Positions 56,328-64,000 of a stretch of DNA of 64,000 bases are shown here, piece after piece (within the stretch, counting starts at the first letter, position 1; each line of letters begins with the position of its first letter). The stretch spans positions 746,501-810,500 of the forward strand of contig NZ_CP061035.1 of assembly GCF_016743815.1 (NCBI RefSeq), read 5' to 3'. The stretch is from Sphingomonas aliaeris. GTDB taxonomy: Bacteria > Pseudomonadota > Alphaproteobacteria > Sphingomonadales > Sphingomonadaceae. Under the pieces are notes generated by a model. The model was not told where the DNA came from, did no database searches, and saw only the letters and a program-made list of their open reading frames with translations. Position numbers and translations under genes: made by a program.

Positions 56328-56342
56328 CGGCACCTGAGTCAA
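56314..56342 (-). promoter_or_regulatory. Promoter of the toxin-antitoxin pair, probably leaderless
   Basis: On the minus strand TTGACT (56342-56337, overlapping the rbfA stop) and CATCTT (56319-56314) are 17 bp apart. The predicted transcript start falls at or next to the GTG start codon, so the mRNA would have no leader. Confidence 0.55.
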
Positions 56343-56737
56343 TCGTCGTCGCTACCTGCCAGATCCCGCGCGACCTTCGGATCCTTGAGTAGCTTGTCGA
56401 TATGGCTGCCCTCGTCGAAGCTTTCGTCGGCGAGGAATTTCAGCTTCGCGGCATATTTCATCTGCACGCGCGCCGCGGCTTCGCGCTGGAGATAGGCGGT
56501 GTTGGTGCGGAGCGCCTTCAGCACCTTTTCCTCGTCTTTGCCGAGCAACGGCTTGATGAACACCGTCGCGTGGCGGAGATCGGGCGACATGCGCACTTCC
56601 GTCACGGTGACCATATGTTTGGCAAGCGTCTCGTCATGCACGTCGCCGCGCGCGAGGATGTCGCTCAGCGTATGGCGCATCTGTTCGCCGACGCGGAGCG
56701 TGCGGACGGACTTTTCCTGCGGATCGTTGGTCTTCAT
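56339..56737 (-). CDS. rbfA: Ribosome-binding factor A
   Basis: A 132-residue KH-fold protein that matures the 30S subunit and helps at low temperature. [18 protein letters not shown] near the start and [19 protein letters not shown] are family features. It follows infB in the usual order, with a GC hairpin (56751-56777) between them. Its stop codon overlaps the -35 element of the toxin-antitoxin promoter. Confidence 0.93.
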   Translation of the reverse strand: MKTNDPQEKSVRTLRVGEQMRHTLSDILARGDVHDETLAKHMVTVTEVRMSPDLRHATVFIKPLLGKDEEKVLKALRTNTAYLQREAAARVQMKYAAKLKFLADESFDEGSHIDKLLKDPKVARDLAGSDDD

Positions 56738-56750
56738 ATCGATGTCCTGG

Positions 56751-56777
56751 CCCTCCCCCGCGAAACACGGGGGAGGG
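56751..56777. repeat. Short GC hairpin between infB and rbfA
   Basis: CCCTCCCCC (56751-56759) pairs with GGGGGAGGG (56769-56777) around GCGAAACAC. Similar in composition to the arms of repeat family A but a single hairpin. Confidence 0.65.
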
Positions 56778-56785
56778 GCTGAGGA

Positions 56786-59524
56786 TTACAGCGTGCGTTC
56801 GCGAAGTTCGACTTCGAACGTCTCGAGATAGTCGCCCGACTTGATGTCCACGAAGTTCGACGTGAACGTCACGCCGCACTCCAGACCGGCGCGCACTTCC
56901 GGAACATCGTCCTTGAAGCGACGCAGCGACGCAATCTCGCCCTGGTAGATGATGACATCGTCCCGGGTGATGCGTGCCTTGAGCGCCTTGCGGATAATGC
57001 CCTCGGTGACGAGGATACCCGCCGCCTTGCCGTGCTTGCCGGCGGAGAACACTTCGCGGATTTCGGCACGGCCGACGACCGTTTCGAACGCCTCCGGGCC
57101 AAGCTCGCCCGCCATGCCGGCGCGAATCTCGTCCGTCAGCGTGTAGATCACGTCGTAATATTTGAACGCGACCTTCTGCCGTTCGGCGATCTCGCGGGCC
57201 TTGGCGTTCGGACGGACGTTGAAGCCGATGATCGGTGCTCCCGATGCCCCGGCCAGCGTCACGTCGCTCTCGGTGATGCCGCCGACGCCCGCGTGCAGCA
57301 CGCGCGCCTTGATCAGATCAGTCGAGATCTTGTTGATCGCACCCACAATTGCCTCGACCGACCCTTGCGTGTCGGCCTTGACCACAAGCGGATATTCGAT
57401 CGCCTGCTTTTCCTTCAGCGCGCTGAACATCGATTCCAGGCTCGCCGGACCACCGCCCGTGCGCTTGGACGTGATGACGCCCTGACGATATTCGGCGACC
57501 TCGCGAGCGCGTGCCTCGTTCTCGACGACCGACAGCGGATCGCCCGCACGCGGCACGCCGGACAGGCCGAGCACCTCGACCGGCATGGAAGGACCGGCTT
57601 CCTTGATCTGCATGCCCTTGTCGTTGGTCATCGCGCGGACCTTGCCGCTTTCCGCACCCACGACGAAGATATCGCCGACCTTCAGCGTCCCCTTGTTAAC
57701 GAGGATCGTCGCGACCGGGCCGCGGCCCTTGTCGAGCTTCGCCTCGATCACCGTGCCCTCGGCGGGGCGATCCGGATTGGCCTTCAGTTCGAGCAATTCG
57801 GCCTGCAGCTGGATCTTCTCGATCAGCTCGTCCAGCCCGGTCTTCTGCAGCGCGGAGACTTCCACGTCCTGCACGTCACCGGACATTTCCTCGACGATCA
57901 CCTCATATTGCAGCAGTTCCTCGCGGACCTTCTGCGGATTGGCGCCGTGCTTGTCGACCTTGTTGATCGCGACGATCATCGGTACGCCCGCCGCCTTGGT
58001 GTGGTTGATCGCCTCCACCGTCTGCGGCTTGATGCTGTCGTCCGCCGCCACGACGAGCACGACGATATCGGTCACGTTCGCGCCGCGCTGGCGCATTTCC
58101 GTGAACGCTTCGTGGCCCGGCGTATCCAGGAACGTCACCTTGGACTTGTCCTTCAACGTGACCTGATAGGCGCCGATATGCTGCGTGATGCCGCCGGCTT
58201 CGCCGCGCACCACGTCGGTGCCGCGCAACGCGTCGAGCAAAGAGGTCTTGCCGTGATCGACATGGCCCATGATCGTGACGACCGGCGGACGCGGCTTCAG
58301 CGTATCTTCCGCATCGGCATCCGTCTCGATCGCGATATCGATATCGGAATCGCTGACACGGACGATGTTGTGGCCGAATTCGGTGACCAGCAACTCGGCC
58401 GTATCCTGATCGATCGTCTGCGTCATCGTGACGGGCATGCCCATCTTGAACAGCGTCTTGACCAGATCCGCACCCTTTTCGGCCATGCGGTTAGCGAGTT
58501 CCTGAACCGTGATCGCTTCCGGAACGACGACGTCGCGAACCTGCTTGGCCTGCGCCTCGCGCGGGCCGCCGAGACGGCGGTTTTCCTTTTCGCGGGCCCG
58601 CTTCAATGCCGCGAGCGAGCGCGCACGCGCGCCATCGCCATCGTTCAGCGCACGGTTGACGGTCAGCTTGCCGCCGCGACGTTCGTCACCGGTACGGCCA
58701 CGCGACGGAGTCTGCTGCGGACGTTGCAGCGTCTCGCCGGCGCGCTTGATCGGGCTGCCGGGCGTCGCCGGAGCCGCGGTGCCGGTCGCCGCCGGGGCGG
58801 GAGCCTCGGGCTGCGCGACGGGGGCGGGGGCGGGCTTCGGCCGTTCCGGACGCGGCACGGGCGTGAAGCGGCGCGGTGCCGGCATGCTCGGGTCGAGACC
58901 GAAGGTCAGCGGAGCGGGCGCGGGCGCAGGAGCCGGGGCAGGCGCGGGTGCCGGAGCAGGCGCGGGGGTCGGCGCCGGAGCGGCCGCTGGCTGTGCCGCA
59001 ACCGGAGCCGGTGCGGCAGGAGCCTCGGGCGCAGGCGTCGGGGCAGGGGCCGCGACGGGCTGCGGCGCGGGTTCGGGCGCGGCGGGGCTGTCGGCGGCAT
59101 CGCCCGCACGACGGGCTTCTTCGGCCCGCTTGCGTTCGGCTTCCTGCGCTTCGATCCGCTCGCGCTCTTCGCGACGACGCGTTTCCTCGAGCGCGTTCAT
59201 CCGCGCCTCGTCCGCCTCACGCAACAGCTTGGCCTGCAATTCCTGACGGGACAGCAGCGAGTTGCCCGGCGACTGCGCGGGCGAAGGCGGCGGGGGCGGC
59301 GGTGCGGGCGGTGCCGCGACCGGTGCCGGAGCGGCGTCCTCCACGGGCGGCGCTTCCTGCGCGGCGCCAGGCCCCAGGATGCGACGGCGCTTCACTTCCA
59401 CGACCACGGTGTTCGAGCGGCCATGGCTGAAGCTCTGCTTCACCTTGCCCGTCTCGACCGTGCGCTTCAGCCCCAGCGGCGCGCGCATGCCCAGTTTCGG
59501 CTTTTCGTTTTCGGTATCGCTCAC
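56786..59524 (-). CDS. infB: Translation initiation factor IF-2
   Basis: A 912-residue GTPase that places initiator tRNA on the 30S subunit. GTP motifs GHVDHGKT, DTPGHEAF and NKVDKH are intact (G1/G3/G4 in the region 415-525). The N-terminal 300 residues are a low-complexity Ala/Pro/Arg/Glu domain typical of alphaproteobacteria, followed by the IF2_N-like block and domains II-IV. The GTG start at 59524 overlaps the ylxR stop (GTGA). Confidence 0.96.
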   Translation of the reverse strand: MSDTENEKPKLGMRAPLGLKRTVETGKVKQSFSHGRSNTVVVEVKRRRILGPGAAQEAPPVEDAAPAPVAAPPAPPPPPPSPAQSPGNSLLSRQELQAKLLREADEARMNALEETRRREERERIEAQEAERKRAEEARRAGDAADSPAAPEPAPQPVAAPAPTPAPEAPAAPAPVAAQPAAAPAPTPAPAPAPAPAPAPAPAPAPLTFGLDPSMPAPRRFTPVPRPERPKPAPAPVAQPEAPAPAATGTAAPATPGSPIKRAGETLQRPQQTPSRGRTGDERRGGKLTVNRALNDGDGARARSLAALKRAREKENRRLGGPREAQAKQVRDVVVPEAITVQELANRMAEKGADLVKTLFKMGMPVTMTQTIDQDTAELLVTEFGHNIVRVSDSDIDIAIETDADAEDTLKPRPPVVTIMGHVDHGKTSLLDALRGTDVVRGEAGGITQHIGAYQVTLKDKSKVTFLDTPGHEAFTEMRQRGANVTDIVVLVVAADDSIKPQTVEAINHTKAAGVPMIVAINKVDKHGANPQKVREELLQYEVIVEEMSGDVQDVEVSALQKTGLDELIEKIQLQAELLELKANPDRPAEGTVIEAKLDKGRGPVATILVNKGTLKVGDIFVVGAESGKVRAMTNDKGMQIKEAGPSMPVEVLGLSGVPRAGDPLSVVENEARAREVAEYRQGVITSKRTGGGPASLESMFSALKEKQAIEYPLVVKADTQGSVEAIVGAINKISTDLIKARVLHAGVGGITESDVTLAGASGAPIIGFNVRPNAKAREIAERQKVAFKYYDVIYTLTDEIRAGMAGELGPEAFETVVGRAEIREVFSAGKHGKAAGILVTEGIIRKALKARITRDDVIIYQGEIASLRRFKDDVPEVRAGLECGVTFTSNFVDIKSGDYLETFEVELRERTL

Positions 59525-60323
59525 TCGAATTCCTCGTAACTATCTTCGGCCGTATCGTCGATCGCGTCACCGGCGTTTTCGGGGAACGCCGATGCGCCCT
59601 GCGAGGCCGTTTCGCAAGGCGGGAGAATTGGGTCAGGGCCGATGAAATGCAGCCAGCGCTCAAGCGATTCTCGCACGCGCTTCGCCGCATCGGGATCAGT
59701 CAGGCCTATATGTACCACATTTTGCCTGCCCAGTGCCACGGCCAATATGGTGCGGGGCACCGGCAGAACCAAGCCCCTTACGTCTTCGCCTTCGCGATCC
59801 GACCCGACACGCCATGCCTGGTCGAGTTTCCGGTTGCCGTCGGTACCCGCGTCGCAGGCGTGAAGCAGCAGGTGAAGCTTGCCCGACCGCGCCGCCGTCT
59901 CGATCTTCTCCGCACCGGAAAAAGTCCGCCGGAGCGCGACTCGAGCCCGAGCCGGTCCAGTGCGGCGCGTTCCAGCGCGGCTTCGATCTTCGCCGGCAGA
60001 TCGTCGGGAATGTCGATCGGCCCAGTCTTGAACGCCCGGGCGAGTGCGCCCTTCAGCTTGCCCTTGGCGATCGCCGTTTCCAGCTGCGCCCTGGTAACCC
60101 CGATCCACGCCCCGCGACCGGGCGCCTTGGCCCGCACGTCGGGCAGCACCGCACCGTCCGGCGACAGTGCCAGCCGCACGAGCGCGGCCCGCGGCGCGCG
60201 GTCGCCCAGCAGGATACACCGGCGGATGGGGTCGTTATTCCCCTCCCGCTTGCGGGAGGGGTCAGGGAGGGCGTATTCGCGGCGGAAGGACTGACTTCGG
60301 TCCCTCCCCGGCCCCTCCGGCAA
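59521..60323 (-). pseudogene. YlxR (DUF448) protein with C-terminal L7Ae-like extension, frameshifted
   Basis: Homologous part: NDPIRRCILLGDRAPRAALVRLA, the YlxR RNA-binding fold with a conserved Arg set, then KTGPIDIPDD and a C-terminal helical/L7Ae-like stretch KLHLLLHACDAG to FENAGDAIDDTAED, ending SYEEFE. The frame is broken at the five-A run 59919-59923 (T5 on the coding strand): with six the sequence reads GGLFSGAEKIETAARSG and joins the rest. The upstream start is uncertain because a palindromic repeat (60240-60337) covers the expected start; MPEGPG at 60323 is used as a provisional start, giving about 267 residues. YlxR is often encoded between nusA and infB. Confidence 0.8.
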
Positions 60324-60337
60324 GCGGGAGGGGGGAA
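60240..60337. repeat. Palindromic repeat, family B, overlapping the start of ylxR
   Basis: Left arm CCCTCCCGCTTGCGGGAGGG and right arm CCGGCCCCTCCGGCAAGCGG enclose about 45 bp. It shares its flank sequence (GGGGGGAAGATGT) with the hrpB element at 44936-45029 on the opposite strand. Confidence 0.82.
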
Positions 60338-60355
60338 GATGTGGCGCCTAAAGTG

Positions 60356-60586
60356 TCATCGCGAGGATTCCGCATGAGCGTCCTCCTGCGATTTCGGCGC
60401 ATCCCGGTCGGCGATCAGTTGTCCGCCCGCGCCGTAATTCTCCGTGCTCACTTCCTCGATCACGATCTGCACCGCATTCGGGTTCTTGCCGAGGCGCGCG
60501 ACCAGGCTGGCGGTGACGTCCTCGACGATCCCGGCTTTCTGGTCGCGGCTCGCCGAGCCCGAAATGCGGATGCTGACGAACGGCAT
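60356..60586 (-). CDS. 4-oxalocrotonate tautomerase-like protein
   Basis: A 76-residue member of the 4-OT/MIF fold: PFVSIRISGSASRDQKAGIVEDVTASLVARLG (cited by region, 2-33) begins with the catalytic Pro after the start Met. The family catalyses keto-enol tautomerisation; the substrate here is unknown and no aromatic degradation genes are near. ATG 60586 overlaps the nusA stop (ATGA), placing it inside the nusA-infB operon. About 30 bp and a palindromic repeat separate it from ylxR. Confidence 0.85.
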   Translation of the reverse strand: MPFVSIRISGSASRDQKAGIVEDVTASLVARLGKNPNAVQIVIEEVSTENYGAGGQLIADRDAPKSQEDAHAESSR

Positions 60587-62169
60587 CAGGCCTCTTCTTC
60601 CTCGAACCAGTGCGCGCGCGCGGCCATGATGATCTCGTTGCCCTGCTCGTCGGTCAGGCCGTATTCGCCAAGCACGCCGCCCTTGTCCTCTGGACGCTTG
60701 TTGTCGCTCTCTGCGCGGCGGCGCTGTTCCTGGCGCTTCTTCTGCACCAATTCGTCGGTCGCCAGATCGGCGAGATCGTCCAGCGTCAGGATGCCAGCCT
60801 TGCCGAGCGTGACGAGCATCGCTTCGTTCAGGTGCGGCAGCGCCGCCAGGTCGTCCGAAACGCCCATCTCGCGACGGGTGGTGCGGTTGGCTTCCTCGCG
60901 ACGTTCCAGTGCTTCGGTCGCGCGGCTCTGCAGCTCTGCGGCCAGATCCTCGTCGAACCCTTCGATCATGGCGATTTCGCTCGCCTCGACATAGGCGACC
61001 TCTTCCAGCGCGCCGAAGCCTTCGGCGACGAGCAGCTGTGCCAGCGTCTCATCGACGTCCAGCTCGGTCTGGAACATCTCGGTCCGCTCGGCGAATTCCT
61101 TCTGGCGCTTCTCGCTCGCATCCTGTTCGGTCAGGATGTCGATCGCCTTGCCGGTCAGCTGCGACGCGAGGCGGACGTTCTGGCCACGACGGCCGATCGC
61201 CAGCGACAGCTGATCGTCCGGAACGACGACCTCGATCCGGTCCTCTTCCTCGTCGATCACGACGCGCGACACGCTGGCCGGCTGAAGCGCGTTGACGACG
61301 AACGTCGCGGTGTCCGGCGACCAGGGAATGATGTCGATCTTCTCGCCCTGCATTTCCTGCACGACGGCCTGGACGCGGCTGCCCTTCATGCCGACGCATG
61401 CGCCGACCGGATCGATCGAGCTGTCATGCGAGATAACGCCGATCTTCGCGCGCGAACCCGGATCGCGGGCAGCGGCCTTGATTTCGATGATGCCGTCGTA
61501 GATTTCGGGCACTTCCTGCGCGAACAGCTTCTTCATGAAGTCGGGATGCGCGCGGCTGAGGAAGATCTGCGGACCGCGATTCTCACGGCGGACGTTCAGG
61601 ATCAGCGAACGGATGCGGTCGTTGACGCGCACAACTTCGCGCGGGATTTGCGCATCGCGGCGGATCACGCCTTCCGCACGGCCCAGATCGACCACGACGT
61701 GACCGAATTCGACGCGCTTCACCACACCGGTGATGATCTCGCCCATGCGATCCTTGAATTCCTCATACTGACGCTCGCGCTCGGCATCGCGGACCTTCTG
61801 GAAGATCACCTGCTTGGCGGCCTGTGCGGCGATGCGGCCGAATTCGATCGGGGGCAGCGGATCGACGATATAGTCGCCGACGACCGCGCCCTTCTGAAGC
61901 TTCTCGGCTTCCTTCAGATTCACCTGCTTGAAGTAATCGTCGACCTGCTCGACGACCTCGACGACGCGCCACAAACGCAGGTCGCCGGTCTGGCCGTCCA
62001 GCTTCGCGCGGATGTCGTTCTCGGCGCCGTAGCGCGAGCGGGCGGCACGCTGGATCGCGTCCTCCATCGCCTCGATCACGATCGCCTTGTCGATCATCTT
62101 CTCGGTCGCGACGGCATTCGCGATGGCGAGCAATTCGGCCTTGTTGGCGGAAACGGCGCTGAGAGCCAT
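60586..62169 (-). CDS. nusA: Transcription termination/antitermination factor NusA
   Basis: A 527-residue NusA: N-terminal RNA-polymerase-binding domain (about 1-125), S1 domain (about 135-200), two KH domains (about 230-350), and C-terminal HhH-like/acidic repeats (about 360-500) of the alphaproteobacterial type. It modulates pausing, termination and rRNA antitermination. Starts about 3 bp after rimP stops and overlaps the tautomerase gene. Confidence 0.95.
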   Translation of the reverse strand: MALSAVSANKAELLAIANAVATEKMIDKAIVIEAMEDAIQRAARSRYGAENDIRAKLDGQTGDLRLWRVVEVVEQVDDYFKQVNLKEAEKLQKGAVVGDYIVDPLPPIEFGRIAAQAAKQVIFQKVRDAERERQYEEFKDRMGEIITGVVKRVEFGHVVVDLGRAEGVIRRDAQIPREVVRVNDRIRSLILNVRRENRGPQIFLSRAHPDFMKKLFAQEVPEIYDGIIEIKAAARDPGSRAKIGVISHDSSIDPVGACVGMKGSRVQAVVQEMQGEKIDIIPWSPDTATFVVNALQPASVSRVVIDEEEDRIEVVVPDDQLSLAIGRRGQNVRLASQLTGKAIDILTEQDASEKRQKEFAERTEMFQTELDVDETLAQLLVAEGFGALEEVAYVEASEIAMIEGFDEDLAAELQSRATEALERREEANRTTRREMGVSDDLAALPHLNEAMLVTLGKAGILTLDDLADLATDELVQKKRQEQRRRAESDNKRPEDKGGVLGEYGLTDEQGNEIIMAARAHWFEEEEA

Positions 62170-62172
62170 GAT

Positions 62173-62733
62173 TTATCCTTCGTCCTTATGCGCGCTTTCC
62201 AGCGCCTCTTCGTCTTCGAATTCTTCTTCCTCGACACCCTCGACCGACAAAGGCCGGGTCGCGGCGATCAATGCATCGGTCAGGACCAGCTTGGCATTGC
62301 CGACCTGATCGAAACCGATCGTCATCAGGCCGTGCTTGGGCAGGTCGATCGTGATCCGGTCGCCGTCCACACCTTTCAGCATGCCGGTCAGGACCTTGCG
62401 GCCCTCGACCTGTTCGGTCAGCTGGATCCGTGCCTCATGTTCGGCCCAGTCGCTGAAATCCTTCAGTCGCGTCAACGGCCGATCGATGCCGGGCGACGAC
62501 ACTTCGAGGCGATATTCGCTCTCGATCGGATCCTCGGCATCCATCACGTCCGAGATGCGGCGCGACAGATCGGCGCAGTCGTCGATCGTCAACTGGCGCG
62601 TATCGGGGCGTTCGGCCATCACCTGCAACGTCAGGTCGCCCGCGCCGCCGAACATCTTCACACGCACGAGATCGAAGCCCAGGGCCTCGGCCTCGGGAGC
62701 GATCAATGCGGTCAGTTTCGCGGTATCGACCAA
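62173..62733 (-). CDS. rimP: Ribosome maturation factor RimP
   Basis: A 186-residue protein with N-terminal alpha/beta and C-terminal SH3-like domains, needed for 30S assembly. LGFDLVRVKMFGGAGDLTLQVM and YRLEVSSPGIDRPL are typical. The start is TTG 62733, since the codon just before it is a stop and the family N-terminus (MVDTAKLTALIAPEAEAL) begins there. First gene of the operon ending at pnp. Confidence 0.9.
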   Translation of the reverse strand: MVDTAKLTALIAPEAEALGFDLVRVKMFGGAGDLTLQVMAERPDTRQLTIDDCADLSRRISDVMDAEDPIESEYRLEVSSPGIDRPLTRLKDFSDWAEHEARIQLTEQVEGRKVLTGMLKGVDGDRITIDLPKHGLMTIGFDQVGNAKLVLTDALIAATRPLSVEGVEEEEFEDEEALESAHKDEG

Positions 62734-62898
62734 CTAAGTTCCAGACATGAGCGTTCGGCGCCGGAACCGGGTGGCTCCAGCCTCTTCACCTGACGATGTA
62801 GAGAGTGAGGGCGATATAGTCCCAAGCGGCGCCGCTGGCAAGCATCCAACCGGGACGAACTGCGTTAGCATCATGACCCTATGGAAAACGGAATTATC

Positions 62899-64000
62899 AT
62901 GCGCCCAGTTACACTTGCCTTGCCCGTCCTCCTGATCGCCTGCAGCGGCAATGCGCCGGCCGCACAGGAAGCGGCAACCGCCACCGCCGCCAACCCGGCC
63001 GCGACGGTGTTGGACAAGCCGTTCGCTCAAACGGTCGTCGCCGATTTCGATGCGCCCTGGGCGATGACGTTCCTGCCCGATGGCAGCATGCTGGTGACGG
63101 AGAAGCAGGGCCGCATCCTGCTCGTCTCCGCCGATGGCAAGAAGCGGGAGGTCGTCGCGAACGTCACGGTCGATTCGGCGGGGCAGGGCGGCTTGATGGA
63201 CATCGTTCCCGCGCCCGATTTCGCGACCAGCCAGCGCGTGTATTTCAGTTACTCCTCATCGCAGATCGAGGGACAGTCGGGCGGCAAGGCGGTGATCCTC
63301 GCGCGCGGGCGGTTGCGGCCCGATGGCGGCGGGAAGGGCGGCGAGCGGCTCGGCGAGATCGAGGCGCTATTCAACGGCACGCCGCTGGTGCCGGGCAACG
63401 GCCATTATTCCGGCCGGATCGCGTTTTCGCCCGATGGCAAGTATCTGTTCTTCACCGCGGGCGAGCGTCAGAAATTCGAGCCCGCGCAGGATCCCAAGGC
63501 GACGCTCGGCAAGGTCCTCCGCCTGACGCTCGACGGCAAGCCGGCACCGGGCAATCCGCTGGCGGCACAGGGATTCCACCCGGCCGTCTGGTCCTATGGC
63601 CACCGCAACCTGCTTGGCATCGCGTTCGATGCGCAGGGCAATCTGTGGGAGCAGGAAATGGGACCGAAGGGCGGGGACGAGGTGAACCTGATCCTGCCCG
63701 GCAAGAATTACGGCTGGCCCAGGGCGTCCAACGGCAGCCATTATGACGGGCGGGACATTCCCGATCACACGCCGTCCGACGGATTCGAGGCACCGAAAGT
63801 CTCGTGGAACCCCGTCATCTCGCCCGGTGGGCTGATGATCTATTCGGGCAATCTGTTCCCGGCGTGGAAGGGCGATGCCTTTATCGGCGGCCTGTCGTCA
63901 CAGGCGCTGATCCGCGTCGACCTGAACGGTACGAACGCCGCGAAGGGCGACCAGTGGGACATGGGCGCGCGCATCCGAGAGGTCGAGCAAGGCCCCGACG
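62899..64000 (+). CDS. PQQ-dependent sugar dehydrogenase-like lipoprotein (3' partial)
   Basis: Only the first 367 codons are present, cut by the window end. A lipoprotein signal (MRPVTLALPVLLIAC, Cys 15) leads into the soluble glucose/aldose sugar dehydrogenase six-bladed beta-propeller: APWAMTFLPDGSMLVTEKQGR, QGGLMDIVPAPDF, HYSGRIAFSPDGKYL, and HRNLLGIAFDAQGNLWEQEMGP are family segments. It may oxidise sugars in the periplasm with PQQ, but PQQ use is inferred. ATG 62899 has GGAAAACGGAATT upstream; ATG 62881 is possible. Divergent from rimP with about 150 bp between. Confidence 0.87.
   Translation, partial: MRPVTLALPVLLIACSGNAPAAQEAATATAANPAATVLDKPFAQTVVADFDAPWAMTFLPDGSMLVTEKQGRILLVSADGKKREVVANVTVDSAGQGGLMDIVPAPDFATSQRVYFSYSSSQIEGQSGGKAVILARGRLRPDGGGKGGERLGEIEALFNGTPLVPGNGHYSGRIAFSPDGKYLFFTAGERQKFEPAQDPKATLGKVLRLTLDGKPAPGNPLAAQGFHPAVWSYGHRNLLGIAFDAQGNLWEQEMGPKGGDEVNLILPGKNYGWPRASNGSHYDGRDIPDHTPSDGFEAPKVSWNPVISPGGLMIYSGNLFPAWKGDAFIGGLSSQALIRVDLNGTNAAKGDQWDMGARIREVEQGPD

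Noticed and set aside
57032..59539. An 835-residue plus-strand open frame over infB.
   Set aside because: It is antisense to a fully conserved infB and its composition is Arg/Asp/Gly rich as expected for a shadow of high-GC coding sequence.
62747..62935. A short plus-strand frame between rimP and the sugar dehydrogenase gene.
   Set aside because: No ribosome-binding site, no recognised domain, and it overlaps the start of the real lipoprotein gene in another frame.

Overview
This 64 kb window is GC-rich chromosomal DNA from an alphaproteobacterium, most probably Sphingomonas or a close relative in the Sphingomonadales. The reasons are the circularly permuted two-piece tmRNA gene (tag ANDNEALAIAA), a DUF1153/SciP-type cell-cycle regulator, an NDUFS4-type complex I subunit, the four-gene Mla-like lipid transporter layout, and several families of short palindromic repeats with C/G-rich arms in almost every longer intergenic gap. 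No prophage, transposase, rRNA, tRNA or CRISPR array was seen.

Layout. 1-7.1 kb: end of an FMN alpha-hydroxy-acid oxidase, a DUF445 membrane protein, a HAD phosphatase, then a tightly overlapping lipid ABC transporter operon (permease, ATPase, MCE protein, lipoprotein) and a repeat-filled gap. 7.1-11.4 kb: a small beta-rich protein coupled to an M16 zinc protease (frameshifted), the permuted ssrA gene and an Rrf2 regulator. 11.4-21 kb: prephenate dehydratase, membrane cytochrome c, LOG-like protein, extensin-like lipoprotein, serC-serA (serine synthesis), hisZ (frameshifted) and purA. 21-30 kb: a minus-strand run dnaJ-like/yihY-like/fabI/DUF3052/aroC, and a circularly permuted ATP-grasp/alpha-E protein (frameshifted) with a transglutaminase. 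29.8-35 kb: pdxH, CDF transporter, PhzF, mnmA, sciP, a GlsB-like membrane protein and a SIMPL protein. 35.7-43.3 kb: RND efflux pair (permease frameshifted), mscL, a lemA/TPM/TPM/NUDIX run. 43.6-51 kb: NDUFS4-like subunit, hrpB helicase (two frameshifts), His-rich CDF transporter, polyprenyl synthase, chorismate mutase and a small cassette of winged-helix regulators. 51.2-62.7 kb: a large translation/RNA operon on the minus strand, rimP-nusA-(tautomerase)-ylxR-infB-rbfA-(AbrB/VapC toxin-antitoxin)-tdk-truB-rpsO-pnp. 62.9 kb to the end: start of a PQQ-type sugar dehydrogenase lipoprotein.

Two themes stand out. First, palindromic elements are not confined to gaps: one sits in frame inside truB, one lies inside hrpB, and one abuts and may supply the start of ylxR. 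Second, six otherwise well-conserved genes carry seven single-base frameshifts, five of them in homopolymer runs, which looks more like sequence error than real gene decay. The nusA-infB operon additionally hosts two unexpected passengers, a 4-oxalocrotonate tautomerase gene and a toxin-antitoxin pair, both joined to neighbours by start/stop overlaps; the toxin-antitoxin pair has its own predicted leaderless promoter with a palindromic operator.
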